A stretch of DNA of 64,000 bases from Gracilaria gracilis (GCA_030374805.1 JARGSG010000028.1:682001-746000), one strand, 5' to 3'. Positions 1 to 10,408 are shown, counted from the stretch's first letter. The notes: a model not told the origin generated them from the sequence alone. Translations and numbers: made by a program.

Positions 1-1134
1 TGGACCCGTCCGCTGTTGCGTGCTGAATTCCGATACCTGCCTCGCATCCCGCGGTCCAACTTCTTGCAGAACATGATCCGTCCCGAATGACGTGCTCGCT
101 CCCGTTGGGGATATTTGATCCCCTATCAAAACACGGAGTCACACCGGATTAGGCCTCGCCACATGCGTGGAAGATACGTGCCACTTCCCTTTGTATGGGC
201 CTCTTACGAGGTGTGCCGGGGGTGTTACGTTGAGCTTCCCCCGTGCCTGACCTACATCGGTAGTCGGTTGGCAACGAACCCGTTCACGGGATGGTGGACC
301 GTGGTGGTGACGGAATGGGCAGCCCGCACGGCGGTGTACGTCCTTCATGAAGTGTACGACCAGTACAGACTGTGGTTTATCCCTCCACATTTGCGGCAAG
401 CCATTCGAAGCTTGGATCTTACTCTTCCGCTGGGCGGCAATGGAAACCTCTCCGAGTTGATGAGCCTCTTGCGAGTGATTGACACAGTAGACTGGAGCCA
501 GGTGCCGCGCGCTCAGAGTAGGCGCGATGACGGAGACCTTCAGGTTGACCGGTCTCCCGGGCGCAGATCACCGCTAGCGGGCGATTTTGTCTTCTACGAC
601 CCGTGGTCACGGACACTGATCACTCCAGCGGAGGCACATATCCTGCGTCATGCAGAGCGAGTCATCCCTCCTGGGCATCCCACCGGATTCATCATGACTG
701 ATGAATTCTTTCACCCTGTTGGAGGCGACAACATTATGCTCGATGACGCTCCTGATGAGGACGATGCCTTTGGAGAAGACGACACTCTCGTTGTGGAGCC
801 AGCACCTGCTTTTGCAGTAGCGAACCCCCCTGCGGGTGGTCATATCGCCCCGGCTGCGCCGGTTGTACCAGTCCCAGTTCCTGTGTCCTCTCCAACTTCT
901 GTGGAGGCTGCTTCGGCGCCTGCGACGGCGGCGTCGACTATGCCGAATGAAGCCGCGAACGCGGGAGTATCCGAAGAAGCACGGGCTGCCGTGATCGCTC
1001 AGTTCCTCAGCTCAGCTGGTGCCTCTGGCGCAGCGTCGGGCGACGTCACAGAGATGCGCGACGCCCTGATAGCGCAGCTGGCGAACGCTGGTGCTCAGCA
1101 AGGACCGAGTGGCTCGGGTGGCCCCTCCACGTAG
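1..1134 (+). pseudogene. Antisense ORF (aORF) of gypsy element A, 5' truncated by window
   Basis: This frame runs on the strand opposite to gag-pol. It is open from base 1 to a TAG at 1132-1134 except for one TGA at 88-90. It matches the C-terminal part of the equivalent ORFs in B and C: blocks such as FRYL, LIPYQNTE, YDQYRLW, VDW, DRSPGR, a DPW block and GHPTGF recur in order. After these comes an acidic stretch (about 720-780) and an Ala/Pro-rich tail. I recognise no known domain. The TGA probably replaces an Arg codon. The N-terminal half is outside the window. A free-standing product starting downstream of the TGA is possible but not supported by an ATG before about 163. The protein is probably a retrotransposon accessory protein; its function is unknown. 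Confidence 0.75.
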
Positions 1135-1249
1135 GGGCTCGTCACAGTAGATTCCCAATAACTTGGCCGTTGTAGTCCCGAATAGCGGGGTACAGCTTAG
1201 TTGAGATGTCCAGTTAAACTGTGTTCTTCCCTTGAGCATCAAGGTTATC

Positions 1250-1490
1250 TTCCTTCTTCAAGTGTAATCTTCAATAATCTTCTCCCTTCCAGGGTCTTCA
1301 AATCTTCCTCATGATTGAGTGCACTTTCCTCTGTCTTAGAGTCCTTCTTCCTCTTCATAGAGTCTTCATAGTTCTTCTCCTCTTCATAGAGTCTTCATTC
1401 CTCTTCATGGGTGCTTCAAATTCTCTTCTGAGCTTCAATTCCTCTTCGTAGAGTCTTCTTTCTTCTTCTCCTCTTCCTGAGGGCAGCTTA
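1250..1490. repeat. CT-rich degenerate tandem repeat between aORF and pol of A
   Basis: Imperfect repeats of a 20-25 bp unit containing CTCTTCATAGAGTCTTCA fill the spacer between the converging 3' ends of the antisense ORF and pol. The plus strand is pyrimidine-rich. The corresponding spacers in B and C are also CT-rich but not visibly repeated. Confidence 0.6.
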
Positions 1491-1648
1491 GCTTATTCTT
1501 CAACTCTCCTCGTTTAGAGAGTGCCTTCACGAAGTAACTTCGGCACTGTGCTCCGCTGGAGGTCGTTACGCTTCCTCGAGTGAGGTTCGTTGTCGTTGAA
1601 ACGGCTACGCCGGACACGAGAGAACGTTCCGTCACAGACGGTGGCGGT

Positions 1649-4600
1649 CTACCCCACTAGGGCGCGGTGTAGGTTAGCCGGAACATCCGTGTTAGTACGG
1701 CGGTGATACTGCACGATTTTCGATCGTAGCAGGTGCTCAACCGGTTCACCCGTGTCTGCTGATGGCGGATAGCCATACCAGCGCACCTGGTACTGCCTAT
1801 ACCCCTTCGGGTGCCAACTGTGTCCCACGATGTGGTCGACCACGAACTCTTTCGAGTAAACTTCACGTTCTTCACCACCTTTAGAAGGGTCGTCCACGCT
1901 TCGTAGCGGTACTGTAATAGGGATACCAGCTGCGTTGCTGTGTGCCTCTGACGCCTTCGGCGGTTCTGTCGTCCTCTGCTGAGTCTTCCTTACCGGATTC
2001 CTGGAGTTCTCGAGCAGTTCTTCCGTTTCGACGGTCTCCTCAACGTCTCGATTACGAGTAGTTTCCCGTGTTGACGGTGGTTTCGGACGGGGAGGCGGAT
2101 TACCTACCACGGCACGTGCCGGTTCACGTGACTCCGTGCGACGGTTCGTGGCTACGGCGCTGCCGGTCGACAGTGTAGGCCCACTGTGTGGTGCACGGCG
2201 TGTGCCACGCGACGTGTGGCGCGCGCGCACTCCTGCACTGGCAGCGTGTATTTTCCCTAAATCAGGGCGGTATTCCGTGTCTCCAACGGTGCGTGCACTG
2301 TCATGACGGTTCAAAACGTCATGACGAGCGCTTAACGACTTCCCCACGGATGGGTGCGGTGGTGCTTCCTCCATACCCGTTCCGGGGTGCTCTAACTTCG
2401 CTTCTGCGAGCGTCTTCTCTCTTTCCTGACTAACAGGTCTTGCGATACCGGGATCTACCGTGAGTTCCTTACTTCGCGCCTGCGTAGGCGGTGCGCGACG
2501 AACGTCGGCGACGGTTTGCGGCTTGCGCGCGTCCGGAATACTCCGTGCAGCAGTATCCAGCGGTGCTGTAGCCGTGCTCTTCCGAGAGATCGGGTGATCA
2601 GCGTCGACTTCCGGCGGTGCCGTGGAACTTTCGCGAGCGCGATCAGGTGGTCCCTCCTGTGTCTCCTCGACAAAAGGAGGTTGATCATGCGGCGATTCCC
2701 CGTGCGGGTGAGCAATTCCAGTATCCTGGACAGTACGGGAGTCCGTAGATTGCGCGTGTCCCTTGCTGATAGGGCTGCGATCCGCTGTAGAGCGTTGCGC
2801 GCCCTTGGCAATATCAGCACGCTGTAGCGGGTTTGCCTGCCCACTAACAGTGGTATCCTTAGCAATCACGTCCTCGACGGTGTCCTGAGACAACTCAGTC
2901 TCCAATTCTTCTCTCCGTGAATCACGGGATGTCGGCGACGGTTGCGACACCGCTGATTCCTGTTCTTCCGCAACAACGCGTGAATTCCCCTCCCCCTCCT
3001 GAGGTGGAGCGATACGGGGAGCCGTCATCACGTCAGTTGACGGTTCGATAGACGCTGTGAAGCGCGACTTCACAAGCGGTGTAGAATCCGAAGATTCGGT
3101 TCGCGACGATAACATCGGTAACTCCGACAATCCCCTCGATGGGTGACGAGGTCCCACAAGTGGTGTAGCTTCTGTAGACTGAAGCGATCGGTTCTCCGCC
3201 TGTCCAGCCTCCTGCTGAGTATCCAAAACAACTTCCGTATGACGGGTAGGTCCTTGTACAACTCGATCTCGAGAAAAACGCTCATGAGCGCCACCAACTC
3301 TCAGTACAACTGTGTCCTTATTCACGCTAATAACGCGGTGCGAACCATCAGCGATGGGAGAAAGCTTGTGTCGCCTCTCCTTTTCAGGATTGTAATATTC
3401 TTTCCTTACAAAGGCGGTTTGTCCCGGTTCCAGTGGTGATAGTGGTCTCCGAATACGGGCATCAAAGTTCCGCTTATAAGCGTGTTGTGCTTTAGCCATT
3501 GCTGACCTGGCAACAGGTACCATAAATGAAAGCCACTGCTTCCAACGCAGGTAGTGATCAACCGTCGACGGGAACGTATCGAGCTTTGGCTGAGGTTCAA
3601 CCGCAACTGGCGGGGGCGTTCGCGACAGCACAAGCTCAAAAGGAGATAAACCAGTAACTCTGTGAACTTGCGTATTGTACGCGTACGTCACGGTATCCGT
3701 GTAGAGATCCCAAGTCTTTGGATGTTCAACAGTATAAGCCCGCAATGCGGAGAGCAGCGTTCGATTAAATCGCTCGACTTGCCCATTACATTGGGGATGA
3801 TACGTCGTCGTGAAGAGATTCTTCACGTCGAGTATCCGACAGACGTCCTGTAAGAAACGCGCAGTAAATTGCGGACCATTATCCGAAAGGAGATTAACCG
3901 GGGGACCGTAGACTAGGACCCAATGCTTAACGAAAGCTTCCGCAACAGTGCGTGATGTAATCTTCCTCAACGGAATTGTCCGGACTAACTTCGAGAATCT
4001 GTCCGTAATGACGAGTAGAAACCGATTACCTCGGGATGTCCTTAAAAACTCACCGAGTATATCGATGGCAACAAACTCAAGAGGCGCCCGTGCGGGGAAC
4101 AGAGTTAGCTTTTTCGCATGGCGACGTAATTTAACTCGTTCAAGAGCACAGTGCGTACACGCCTTGACGGTGGTATAGCAATCCAACGCTAACGCGGGCC
4201 AGTAGAAATCCCGACGTAGTGTCGTGTACAGCCTTCTAGCCCCAGGATGGGAAGCAACCTTAGAAAAGTGTGATAGGTGAAGAACCCTGGACTGCAAGGA
4301 GTGAGGAACCACGATCTGTGGGGATGAACGAACCACTCTAACGAGGTAACCCTGAGGGTTAACCCCAAAAGGGATGTTCGCACCGCCATTAATTTGGGCG
4401 CGTATCCTCGTACAGAACGGGTCTCCCTGCTGTTCTCTGATCATCTCCTCAGGAGTGATTGGGACAAACGCACCGGGTTCCGGGTCTTCACCATCTGCGA
4501 CGAGTAAGTCATCACAGATGTCGTCCGAAATCAGTTCGTAGTCTTCTTCACCCTCCTTCATGAGGAAACAGGGGATATCTTCATCATCGTCGTCGACGCG

Positions 4601-7156
4601 TAACGCTTCGCCTTCCGTTCCCAAACGTGAAAGAGCATCCGCTTGCGCGTTGAGACTTCCCTTCTTGTAGGTGACTTCATAATCAAACGCGGCTAGCCGA
4701 AGACGCCAGCGCATTAAACGCCCGGAAGGTTCCGTGATTGACATTAACCAGCGTAACGCGGAATGATCCGTGTTAACGGTAAAATGCACACCCATAAGAT
4801 ATGGTCTTAACGTCTGTAAAGCCCATACCATGGCGAGACACTCCTTTTCGGATACCGAATAGTTCCATTCATGAACGTTGAGCGTGCGAGACCAAAATCC
4901 AATATGTCGGCGTTCCCCGTCGGGTGTAGTCTGAAACAGTGCACAGCCGATCTGGTAGTCGCTCGCATCCGTACCCACGGTAAATGGCAACCCGTTCTTC
5001 GGTAATGACAGCACGGGTGCTGTTGTAACTGCCTCTATAAGAGAGTTGAATGCTTCCACTTGCGTGGGAGCAAGGGGGCCCAGTTTTGGTGGTTGTCCCT
5101 TCTTCAGGAGCTCTTTGAGTGGTCCCGCGATCTTCGCGAAGCGAGGAATAAACCGTCGATAGACGTTGCATAATCCTAGGAAGGAACGCAGCTCAGTCTG
5201 AGTCGTAGGTAGTTTAGCCTCCTTGAGTGACTTCACGCGAGCCTGCTCGATCAGTAGCCGTCCCGGACGGATTACGTGTCCAAGATACTTGACCGAGTCA
5301 GTAAAGAATTCACATTTTCTCAGCTTGAGTGTTACTCCTGCGTCACGCAGTGTTGTGATTATCTCACGAACGTGATCCAAATGGTCATCCAAATTATTGG
5401 AGAAGACGATGATATCGTCGAGATAGACGAGGCAACTCCGCCATTTGAAACGGGCAAGGAGGATATCCAAAGCACGCTGAAAAGTAGCGGGGGCGTTCGT
5501 AAGTCCAAAAGGCATACGCTTAAAGCGGTACAGCCCTGAATGACAGGTAAACGCAGTCTTATCACGGTCTTCCGGTCGCACGGGTACTTGCCAGTACCCC
5601 CAATTCGCATCCAAAGTGGAGAAGACGGTTGCATCGCCAAGCGAGTCAATGTACTCGTCCATACGAGGTATGGGATACACGTCTTTGACGGTAACATCAT
5701 TGAGGCGACGATAGTCGATACAAAAACGCCAGGACCCATCGGGTTTCGGAGCCAGTACAACTGGAGATGCCCACGGCGACTGTGCCGGTTCTATACCTCC
5801 GGCTCGGAGCATCTTGTTGATTTGAAACTGTTCTTCCTCCCGAGCTTTCGGACCTGCCCTGTAAGGGTGTTGAGCAATAGGCTTAACGTCTGGCAACAGA
5901 TCAATCCGGTGTTCCGTAGCTGTAACCTCTCCGAGGGAACCATCCCACATTGGTGTAACTTCGCGCAACATATCACGCAACTTCTCGCGGTGTGAATCCG
6001 GTACATGACCGAGATTCAATTCTTCTAACTCCTTAATAGGGTCAATCCTGTCATAACTCGTAGGCACGGTCTTCTTTTCCGGGTCTCCCGTGTTGTTTTC
6101 CGTCTGAGACGGGTTTGACGCTTGCGCACGCGACGAATACCCCTCCCCCTCCTGAGAGTGAGACGCATCAGCGGTTTCTTCGACAATCCCGAGCATCTCG
6201 GCGGCAGTCACCTTAGTAGGGATAAGCGCCGTAGGGTGCGGTAGGACAGTACCAATAACTTGGTTCTTCACCAGAAACTGGGACTTCTTGCCAAAGTTGG
6301 CTAACAAAACCCGAAAGGGGTGACCATTCGAGATCTGCACAACGCCATTCGCTAATGCGAGCTGATATTTCTCGTATAACGAGGTAGATGGTTGAACAAC
6401 CCGCAAACCACGCGGAGCAGCAGTAACATCAACCCATACCTGGGATTCTGGCGGAATAGAAATAGCACGTGCAACACGGAGTTTCGGAGACTCCTTCGGA
6501 GGGTTTGAATTTTGTAAAGGAGTAGGTAGCGGTACCAGCTTAGCTGAGGTTCTCCTCAAAGAACGACGAACAATCGGTACAACCGAACCATCTTCCATTT
6601 CCACTTCACGCGCACGCGGTCTGATTGACTCGACATATCTGTCACAGAAGTCACACCCTAAGATGACAGGGGCAGCAAGCGTCTTGCAGACGATGAATTC
6701 AACCTGCTCAATGCAGTTGCCAATCTTGACGATCAGGGAAACCATTCCAGCCGTACTCAACGGGTTATTATTTGCATCTGCCACGTCCATGACGGGTCCT
6801 TGACGAACTCGACAACGGATTTCCGGCGGTAAGAGCGACTCCACAATAAAATTGGGACCAGCGCCTGTATCCAGGATAGACAAATGACGCACCATATACT
6901 GGGTAGAAAGGCCAAGGTCAGCGAATTTCTTGTAGTTTCGCTTGGCCATGACCATGACTCGATCCGGGATCCGGTTGTTCCTGAACCGTATCCACGGGCG
7001 ACGCATTACACCAACGGTGGTAGAGTCCACGTCTAGGACGGTCGGCTTCCTCGAGAGGATTTTGACCTGGGAGCGAGGCGGTGACGCCTCGGGCGCCGTA
7101 GACCTCGACTGGGGCGCCTCTCCATTGGAGACTCCCGTTGTCAGTTTAACTAAGTA
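1649..7156 (-). CDS. Gypsy pol polyprotein A (PR-RT-RH-IN-chromodomain)
   Basis: One open frame of about 1,835 codons without an ATG at its start; the first in-frame ATG is at 7006, so it is probably expressed as a gag-pol fusion. Counting from the GTG at 7030: protease DTGA at residues 54-57; RT about 395-575 with YLDD at 536-539; RNase H about 660-785 (TDAS, then TDHS); integrase zinc finger about 890-945 (HLSHF...CTHC); integrase core with the D, SDNG and VERFNR acidic triad; a degenerate GPY/F module (DGSHRVI); then an unusual linker of some 400 residues rich in S, T, P, R and E; and a chromodomain near 1720-1775 (RWYGY; TGEP where TWEP is usual). It copies and integrates the element, and the chromodomain should target chromatin. 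Copies B and C share the layout but are broken. Confidence 0.93.
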   Translation of the reverse strand, partial: YLVKLTTGVSNGEAPQSRSTAPEASPPRSQVKILSRKPTVLDVDSTTVGVMRRPWIRFRNNRIPDRVMVMAKRNYKKFADLGLSTQYMVRHLSILDTGAGPNFIVESLLPPEIRCRVRQGPVMDVADANNNPLSTAGMVSLIVKIGNCIEQVEFIVCKTLAAPVILGCDFCDRYVESIRPRAREVEMEDGSVVPIVRRSLRRTSAKLVPLPTPLQNSNPPKESPKLRVARAISIPPESQVWVDVTAAPRGLRVVQPSTSLYEKYQLALANGVVQISNGHPFRVLLANFGKKSQFLVKNQVIGTVLPHPTALIPTKVTAAEMLGIVEETADASHSQEGEGYSSRAQASNPSQTENNTGDPEKKTVPTSYDRIDPIKELEELNLGHVPDSHREKLRDMLREVTPMWDGSLGEVTATEHRIDLLPDVKPIAQHPYRAGPKAREEEQFQINKMLRAGGIEPAQSPWASPVVLAPKPDGSWRFCIDYRRLNDVTVKDVYPIPRMDEYIDSLGDATVFSTLDANWGYWQVPVRPEDRDKTAFTCHSGLYRFKRMPFGLTNAPATFQRALDILLARFKWRSCLVYLDDIIVFSNNLDDHLDHVREIITTLRDAGVTLKLRKCEFFTDSVKYLGHVIRPGRLLIEQARVKSLKEAKLPTTQTELRSFLGLCNVYRRFIPRFAKIAGPLKELLKKGQPPKLGPLAPTQVEAFNSLIEAVTTAPVLSLPKNGLPFTVGTDASDYQIGCALFQTTPDGERRHIGFWSRTLNVHEWNYSVSEKECLAMVWALQTLRPYLMGVHFTVNTDHSALRWLMSITEPSGRLMRWRLRLAAFDYEVTYKKGSLNAQADALSRLGTEGEALRVDDDDEDIPCFLMKEGEEDYELISDDICDDLLVADGEDPEPGAFVPITPEEMIREQQGDPFCTRIRAQINGGANIPFGVNPQGYLVRVVRSSPQIVVPHSLQSRVLHLSHFSKVASHPGARRLYTTLRRDFYWPALALDCYTTVKACTHCALERVKLRRHAKKLTLFPARAPLEFVAIDILGEFLRTSRGNRFLLVITDRFSKLVRTIPLRKITSRTVAEAFVKHWVLVYGPPVNLLSDNGPQFTARFLQDVCRILDVKNLFTTTYHPQCNGQVERFNRTLLSALRAYTVEHPKTWDLYTDTVTYAYNTQVHRVTGLSPFELVLSRTPPPVAVEPQPKLDTFPSTVDHYLRWKQWLSFMVPVARSAMAKAQHAYKRNFDARIRRPLSPLEPGQTAFVRKEYYNPEKERRHKLSPIADGSHRVISVNKDTVVLRVGGAHERFSRDRVVQGPTRHTEVVLDTQQEAGQAENRSLQSTEATPLVGPRHPSRGLSELPMLSSRTESSDSTPLVKSRFTASIEPSTDVMTAPRIAPPQEGEGNSRVVAEEQESAVSQPSPTSRDSRREELETELSQDTVEDVIAKDTTVSGQANPLQRADIAKGAQRSTADRSPISKGHAQSTDSRTVQDTGIAHPHGESPHDQPPFVEETQEGPPDRARESSTAPPEVDADHPISRKSTATAPLDTAARSIPDARKPQTVADVRRAPPTQARSKELTVDPGIARPVSQEREKTLAEAKLEHPGTGMEEAPPHPSVGKSLSARHDVLNRHDSARTVGDTEYRPDLGKIHAASAGVRARHTSRGTRRAPHSGPTLSTGSAVATNRRTESREPARAVVGNPPPRPKPPSTRETTRNRDVEETVETEELLENSRNPVRKTQQRTTEPPKASEAHSNAAGIPITVPLRSVDDPSKGGEEREVYSKEFVVDHIVGHSWHPKGYRQYQVRWYGYPPSADTGEPVEHLLRSKIVQYHRRTNTDVPANLHRALVG

Positions 7157-8460
7157 TCATCCGTTCTAACGGGAACGGCGTCCTGCGCGGTAGGGATCTT
7201 CACAGACTCCTGTGGAACAGAACTACCCGCAGCAGCGGTTGTCGCCACGGCTTGAGCCGGTGAAGCATTGACCTGGAAAGAACCAGAGTGTCGCAACGCA
7301 GCGATATCTGCGGGAGAAATCCGTTTCGGAAAGTCTGTCTTCGAACGCAAATACGCGGTTATCGGCACTGACGCCTGTTCTTCTGGGGTCAGAGCTTCGA
7401 AATTCACCACGACCGTGGGCATATCCCTCATGGTGAGGTGGCAATCCGGTGCCACATGCCCATGTTCGTAGCATAGAAAACAAATCAACCCGGGTCTTCC
7501 GGCACTTCGTGGGTCCTTTGCTCTCACCGTCCGCGGGTCTACCCAACCAGGTCGCTGGTAACGACTCCTTGAATAGGGTACTTGCGGTCCGCGAACGCGG
7601 GGGCGATCTGCGTAAAGCAGCGGATCATCCGTCATCGACGAGGCTTCAGTAGTTGAAGGCAACTCCGTAGTCGGAATAGAATCCAGGTTCACCTGTGCCA
7701 GATGCAAATTATCCACTTCGTGGCCAAAAAAATCATGCGGTAGCAGTGAGATCGATGAGGGCGCCCCTTCGAGGTGAAGCGCCCTGGATGAAACCCGGTG
7801 TCCGTAGCGTGCACGCAGTGCGTCTCCTTCCGCTTTCGCGTATTGAACCAACTCGAGATAAGTGGTCTTCCGCTTGTCTTCCCGTCGCTGGGAGACTAGC
7901 GTGCGAATAGCCGGATTCAATCCGTTGATAAACAGTGTACAACGCTCATTAGCGGAATAAACATTGCCACAACGGTGGAAAACCTTGTTCAGTCGGACTG
8001 AAAACTCGGTTTCCGATTCCTTCGGGCGTTGCTTCGTTTCCCGCAACGCGGTGATTGCTTCCTCAATAGAGGTACCAGTCGCGTACGAGCGAAGTAGATA
8101 CTGCACGGCCTCAGGCCAGCAGGTAACCCCTCCTTCGGAGGCTCGAGATGAACCTCTTACAGAGTTGAATTGGTCTTCAGCGAGTCCACGTAGAAAATAC
8201 GGTAATGCGACATAAGCTTGCCCTTCACTCATGCCGAGGATGTCAGCTTCCGCGACAAAGCATGAAAGAAAATCCAACACCAAGATGGGATCCTCCCCAG
8301 TAAAGAACTGGTTACGAAACGTCAAGGACATGCGCTTGATGCAGTCCTTGATCTTTCCCGTCCCACGGGGCGTACGGTCCAGACTGGAATCTTCCAAACG
8401 GTAGTACTGGTAAGACAACAACCTTTTGTACAAGGGATTAGTAGGCTTCAGCTCCCTCAA
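7150..8460 (-). pseudogene. Gag A, capsid and zinc-knuckle part (frameshifted from N-terminal part)
   Basis: The frame begins around LRELKPTNPL, which in copy B is fused to the N-terminal gag region. Here one extra base near 8445-8460 breaks the two parts. It contains a retrotransposon-type capsid region (conserved with B and C: YYRLED, SLDRTPRGTGK, RGSSRASEGG, CWPEAV.YLLRSYATG) and a CCHC zinc knuckle, CFLCYEHGHVAPDC. Gag packages element RNA. It ends at TAG 7150-7152. Pol lies in the -1 frame, open from a TGA at 7157-7159, so the two frames overlap by only a few bases. The frameshift could be real or a single-base sequencing error. Confidence 0.8.
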
Positions 8461-9220
8461 AACCTGAGTGCTTCCTCCCCTTCTCACGGGTGCGAACAAC
8501 ACCGGAGGTGGAACTAGAATGACGAGAGCGCGCAGTGCGACCACGACGTTCACCATCATTTGATGAGTCCGACGAAGAAGAACCCGCAGAGCGGTTTGAG
8601 ATACCAGAAGACCTGGACGAATCCGAATCATACTCGTCGACTAACCTCTTCTTAGAGCGATTCTTCCCGGATTTCCGGTTTCTGGCGCGATGAGAGTCCA
8701 CCGCGGGTGTGTCAAAAGCGCTGTTGTCAGCACGGATAGTAGCTTCCAATGTCTCAAGACGGCCCAGAATCCGAAATATCTTCGTGTTGACCTCCTCGGT
8801 AAAACCGGGGTAACCTTGAAAACCCTCTAAGAGAGTGTTGACATCTTTCCGTAATATACGTAGATCGTCAGATACACCTCCGATGAGGGCAGCGTCTACC
8901 TTCATACGAAGTGTATCGACCTCAGTCGCGAGGGCAGCATGAGAGCTTCTCATGACTCCCGTCTGGGCCTCAAGTGTGCGCACTTGAGTCTCCAGCTCGA
9001 CGACGAGCGCGTCCTTCACCGCAGCAGCGGGAGTGGAACCCTCCAAAGGAGCAGATGAGGGTCCAGCCACTGGGGAGTCAGACGACTTTATAGATTGCTT
9101 CCGGTTTCCGGGTTTCTTCTCCGCTCCAGACGGAGGCTCGGGAACAGACCGCGGACGCGGGGGCAATTCTGGACCAACTGAGCGAGCCTTCGAGGGGCTC
9201 GCTCGCTTGCCAGAAACCAT
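8438..9220 (-). CDS. Gag A, N-terminal coiled-coil/SR-rich part
   Basis: ATG at 9220, 260 codons. A Pro/Ser-rich N-terminus is followed by a helical heptad-like stretch (about residues 70-160, probably coiled coil) and then a Ser/Arg/Asp-rich segment (YDSDSS...RSSG...) ending in GRKHSG. Copy B has the same architecture, and there the frame continues into the capsid region. In A the frame leaves the homologous sequence at GRKHSGF and stops 7 codons later. It is probably the N-terminal domain of a single gag of about 700 aa, used for multimerisation or nucleic-acid binding. Confidence 0.75.
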   Translation of the reverse strand: MVSGKRASPSKARSVGPELPPRPRSVPEPPSGAEKKPGNRKQSIKSSDSPVAGPSSAPLEGSTPAAAVKDALVVELETQVRTLEAQTGVMRSSHAALATEVDTLRMKVDAALIGGVSDDLRILRKDVNTLLEGFQGYPGFTEEVNTKIFRILGRLETLEATIRADNSAFDTPAVDSHRARNRKSGKNRSKKRLVDEYDSDSSRSSGISNRSAGSSSSDSSNDGERRGRTARSRHSSSTSGVVRTREKGRKHSGFEGAEAY

Positions 9221-9644
9221 CGTCCACGACGAAAAGAGACCAGAGAACTGGGAACAATCAAGCGAACAGCAAATTAACCTCGAATGAGTTTAGTATCCTC
9301 ACACGAGTGACGAAAAAAACCGAATGCGGTAAAGACAACCGTGTCCACGGGAACGTCACGATGCGACAACGTTGCTTCACCAGATTGCTGGGACGAGTTC
9401 AAAAACCCAAACGGGGTGACAACAACCGTACCGACGGGAATCTCACACTACGGAAATAGGTAGTGCCACCGGTAAAGAACCGTGTCCAAACAACAACCCA
9501 GATTGGGAAAACGAAACCGACACGACGTAGAGTCGGTAGCGAATCCCAGATTAAACTGCGAAATGTCCTCCACGACCACGAAACGAACCGGCAAACCGGA
9601 AGGTGCACCAAACCAGCTTGCTGGATACAACACGACTTGTAAGT
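9221..9644 (-). other. Untranslated leader of element A
   Basis: About 424 bp between the gag ATG and the primer-binding site, with no ORF of note. It holds an imperfect duplication: the segment near 9308-9365 (ACAACCGTGTCCACGGGAA) recurs near 9400-9455 (ACAACCGTACCGACGGGAA). Packaging signals would be expected here but none can be named. Confidence 0.6.
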
Positions 9645-9654
9645 CGGGAGACCA
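9645..9654 (-). promoter_or_regulatory. Primer-binding site, tRNA-Tyr type (element A)
   Basis: The plus strand reads CGGGAGACCA, so the element reads TGGTCTCCCG two bases inside the 5' LTR. CGGGAGACCA equals the 3' end of eukaryotic tRNA-Tyr (C1:G72 acceptor plus CCA). The five flanking bases TAAGT are shared with the site in B. Confidence 0.75.
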
Positions 9655-9656
9655 AT

Positions 9657-10378
9657 TGTGGTGCAACCCCTGCGGAGGAAGAAGACACACAAAGGGTGTT
9701 CAAGCCTTCCTTCAACTGAGGTAGTCACAGCAATAGAGCCCCTCTCAGGGTGATCGCGCTAGCCGGGTGTAAGACCGGGGATCACCGTCACGACACGCGT
9801 AGAGAGCGGTAAAGGCAAAGAAGCCGCACAGTGGTGGGGAACACGACAGAGTCGGGGATGACGTCACAGACGGGACAACGAACACACACACGAGAGTGGC
9901 ACGAGAAGCGAAGAGAGGTAGCGAACCACGCGAGTGGGCGATACAAAGAACGGTCAACACCGGTATGCAGTGTAGCGATACCTGTATAACAGTGCGAAAA
10001 CAAATAAAGGAAACACACAGAATAACACCTCGGAATGCGGTAAGGGTGCTGTAGATGCCGCGAGGCGGATGATGGTACCTACACAGTAGTGGCAACTCTC
10101 CGCGAGGAGGATATTGCTCACCAAGGGTGAAACATCAGAGCCGAACACTTGGTTTCCTCGTTTACTTCTCCAAAGTTGGGTTGAGCTCAACCTACTCTGT
10201 AGTGTAGCCGCCCACTGTCAGTGGTAACTAAATATCCAATATTAATATCTAGAATCCCCAACAATGGGTGCAAACTCCCCACACGTGTGTGACTGACCAG
10301 CAATGCTGTGCACCTCACAACTATCCTATATGTTGTACGAATCTACCCAAGAATGGGGTGTGCCACGCACGGCATTCA
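9657..10378 (-). repeat. 5' LTR of gypsy element A
   Basis: The inner end is fixed by the primer site and by TGT at 9657, matching the LTR ends of B (TGTAAAGCAACGCC) and C (TGTAGAGCAAACCCC). It contains the 12-bp block AGCCGGGTGTAA at 9761-9772 that all LTRs of this clade share. The outer end at ...GGCATTCA is assigned by analogy with the end of B (...GTCCTTCA) and is less sure. Length is about 722 bp. Confidence 0.7.
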
Positions 10379-10408
10379 TCATCACCTCCTTAGAGAGCAT
10401 CCCCTTGT

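Larger units (their letters stand above)
1..10378 (-). mobile_element. Ty3/gypsy chromovirus, element A (3' end outside window)
   Basis: The element reads right to left: 5' LTR (9657-10378), tRNA-Tyr-type primer site, leader, gag (9220-7150), pol (7156-1649) and then an ORF on the opposite strand (1-1134). Pol order is protease, RT, RNase H, integrase, chromodomain, which defines a Ty3/gypsy chromovirus. Pol is uninterrupted for about 1,800 codons, so A is the best preserved of the three gypsy copies here. The 3' LTR should lie left of base 1, so the target duplication cannot be checked. Gag carries one frameshift relative to copy B. Confidence 0.9.
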
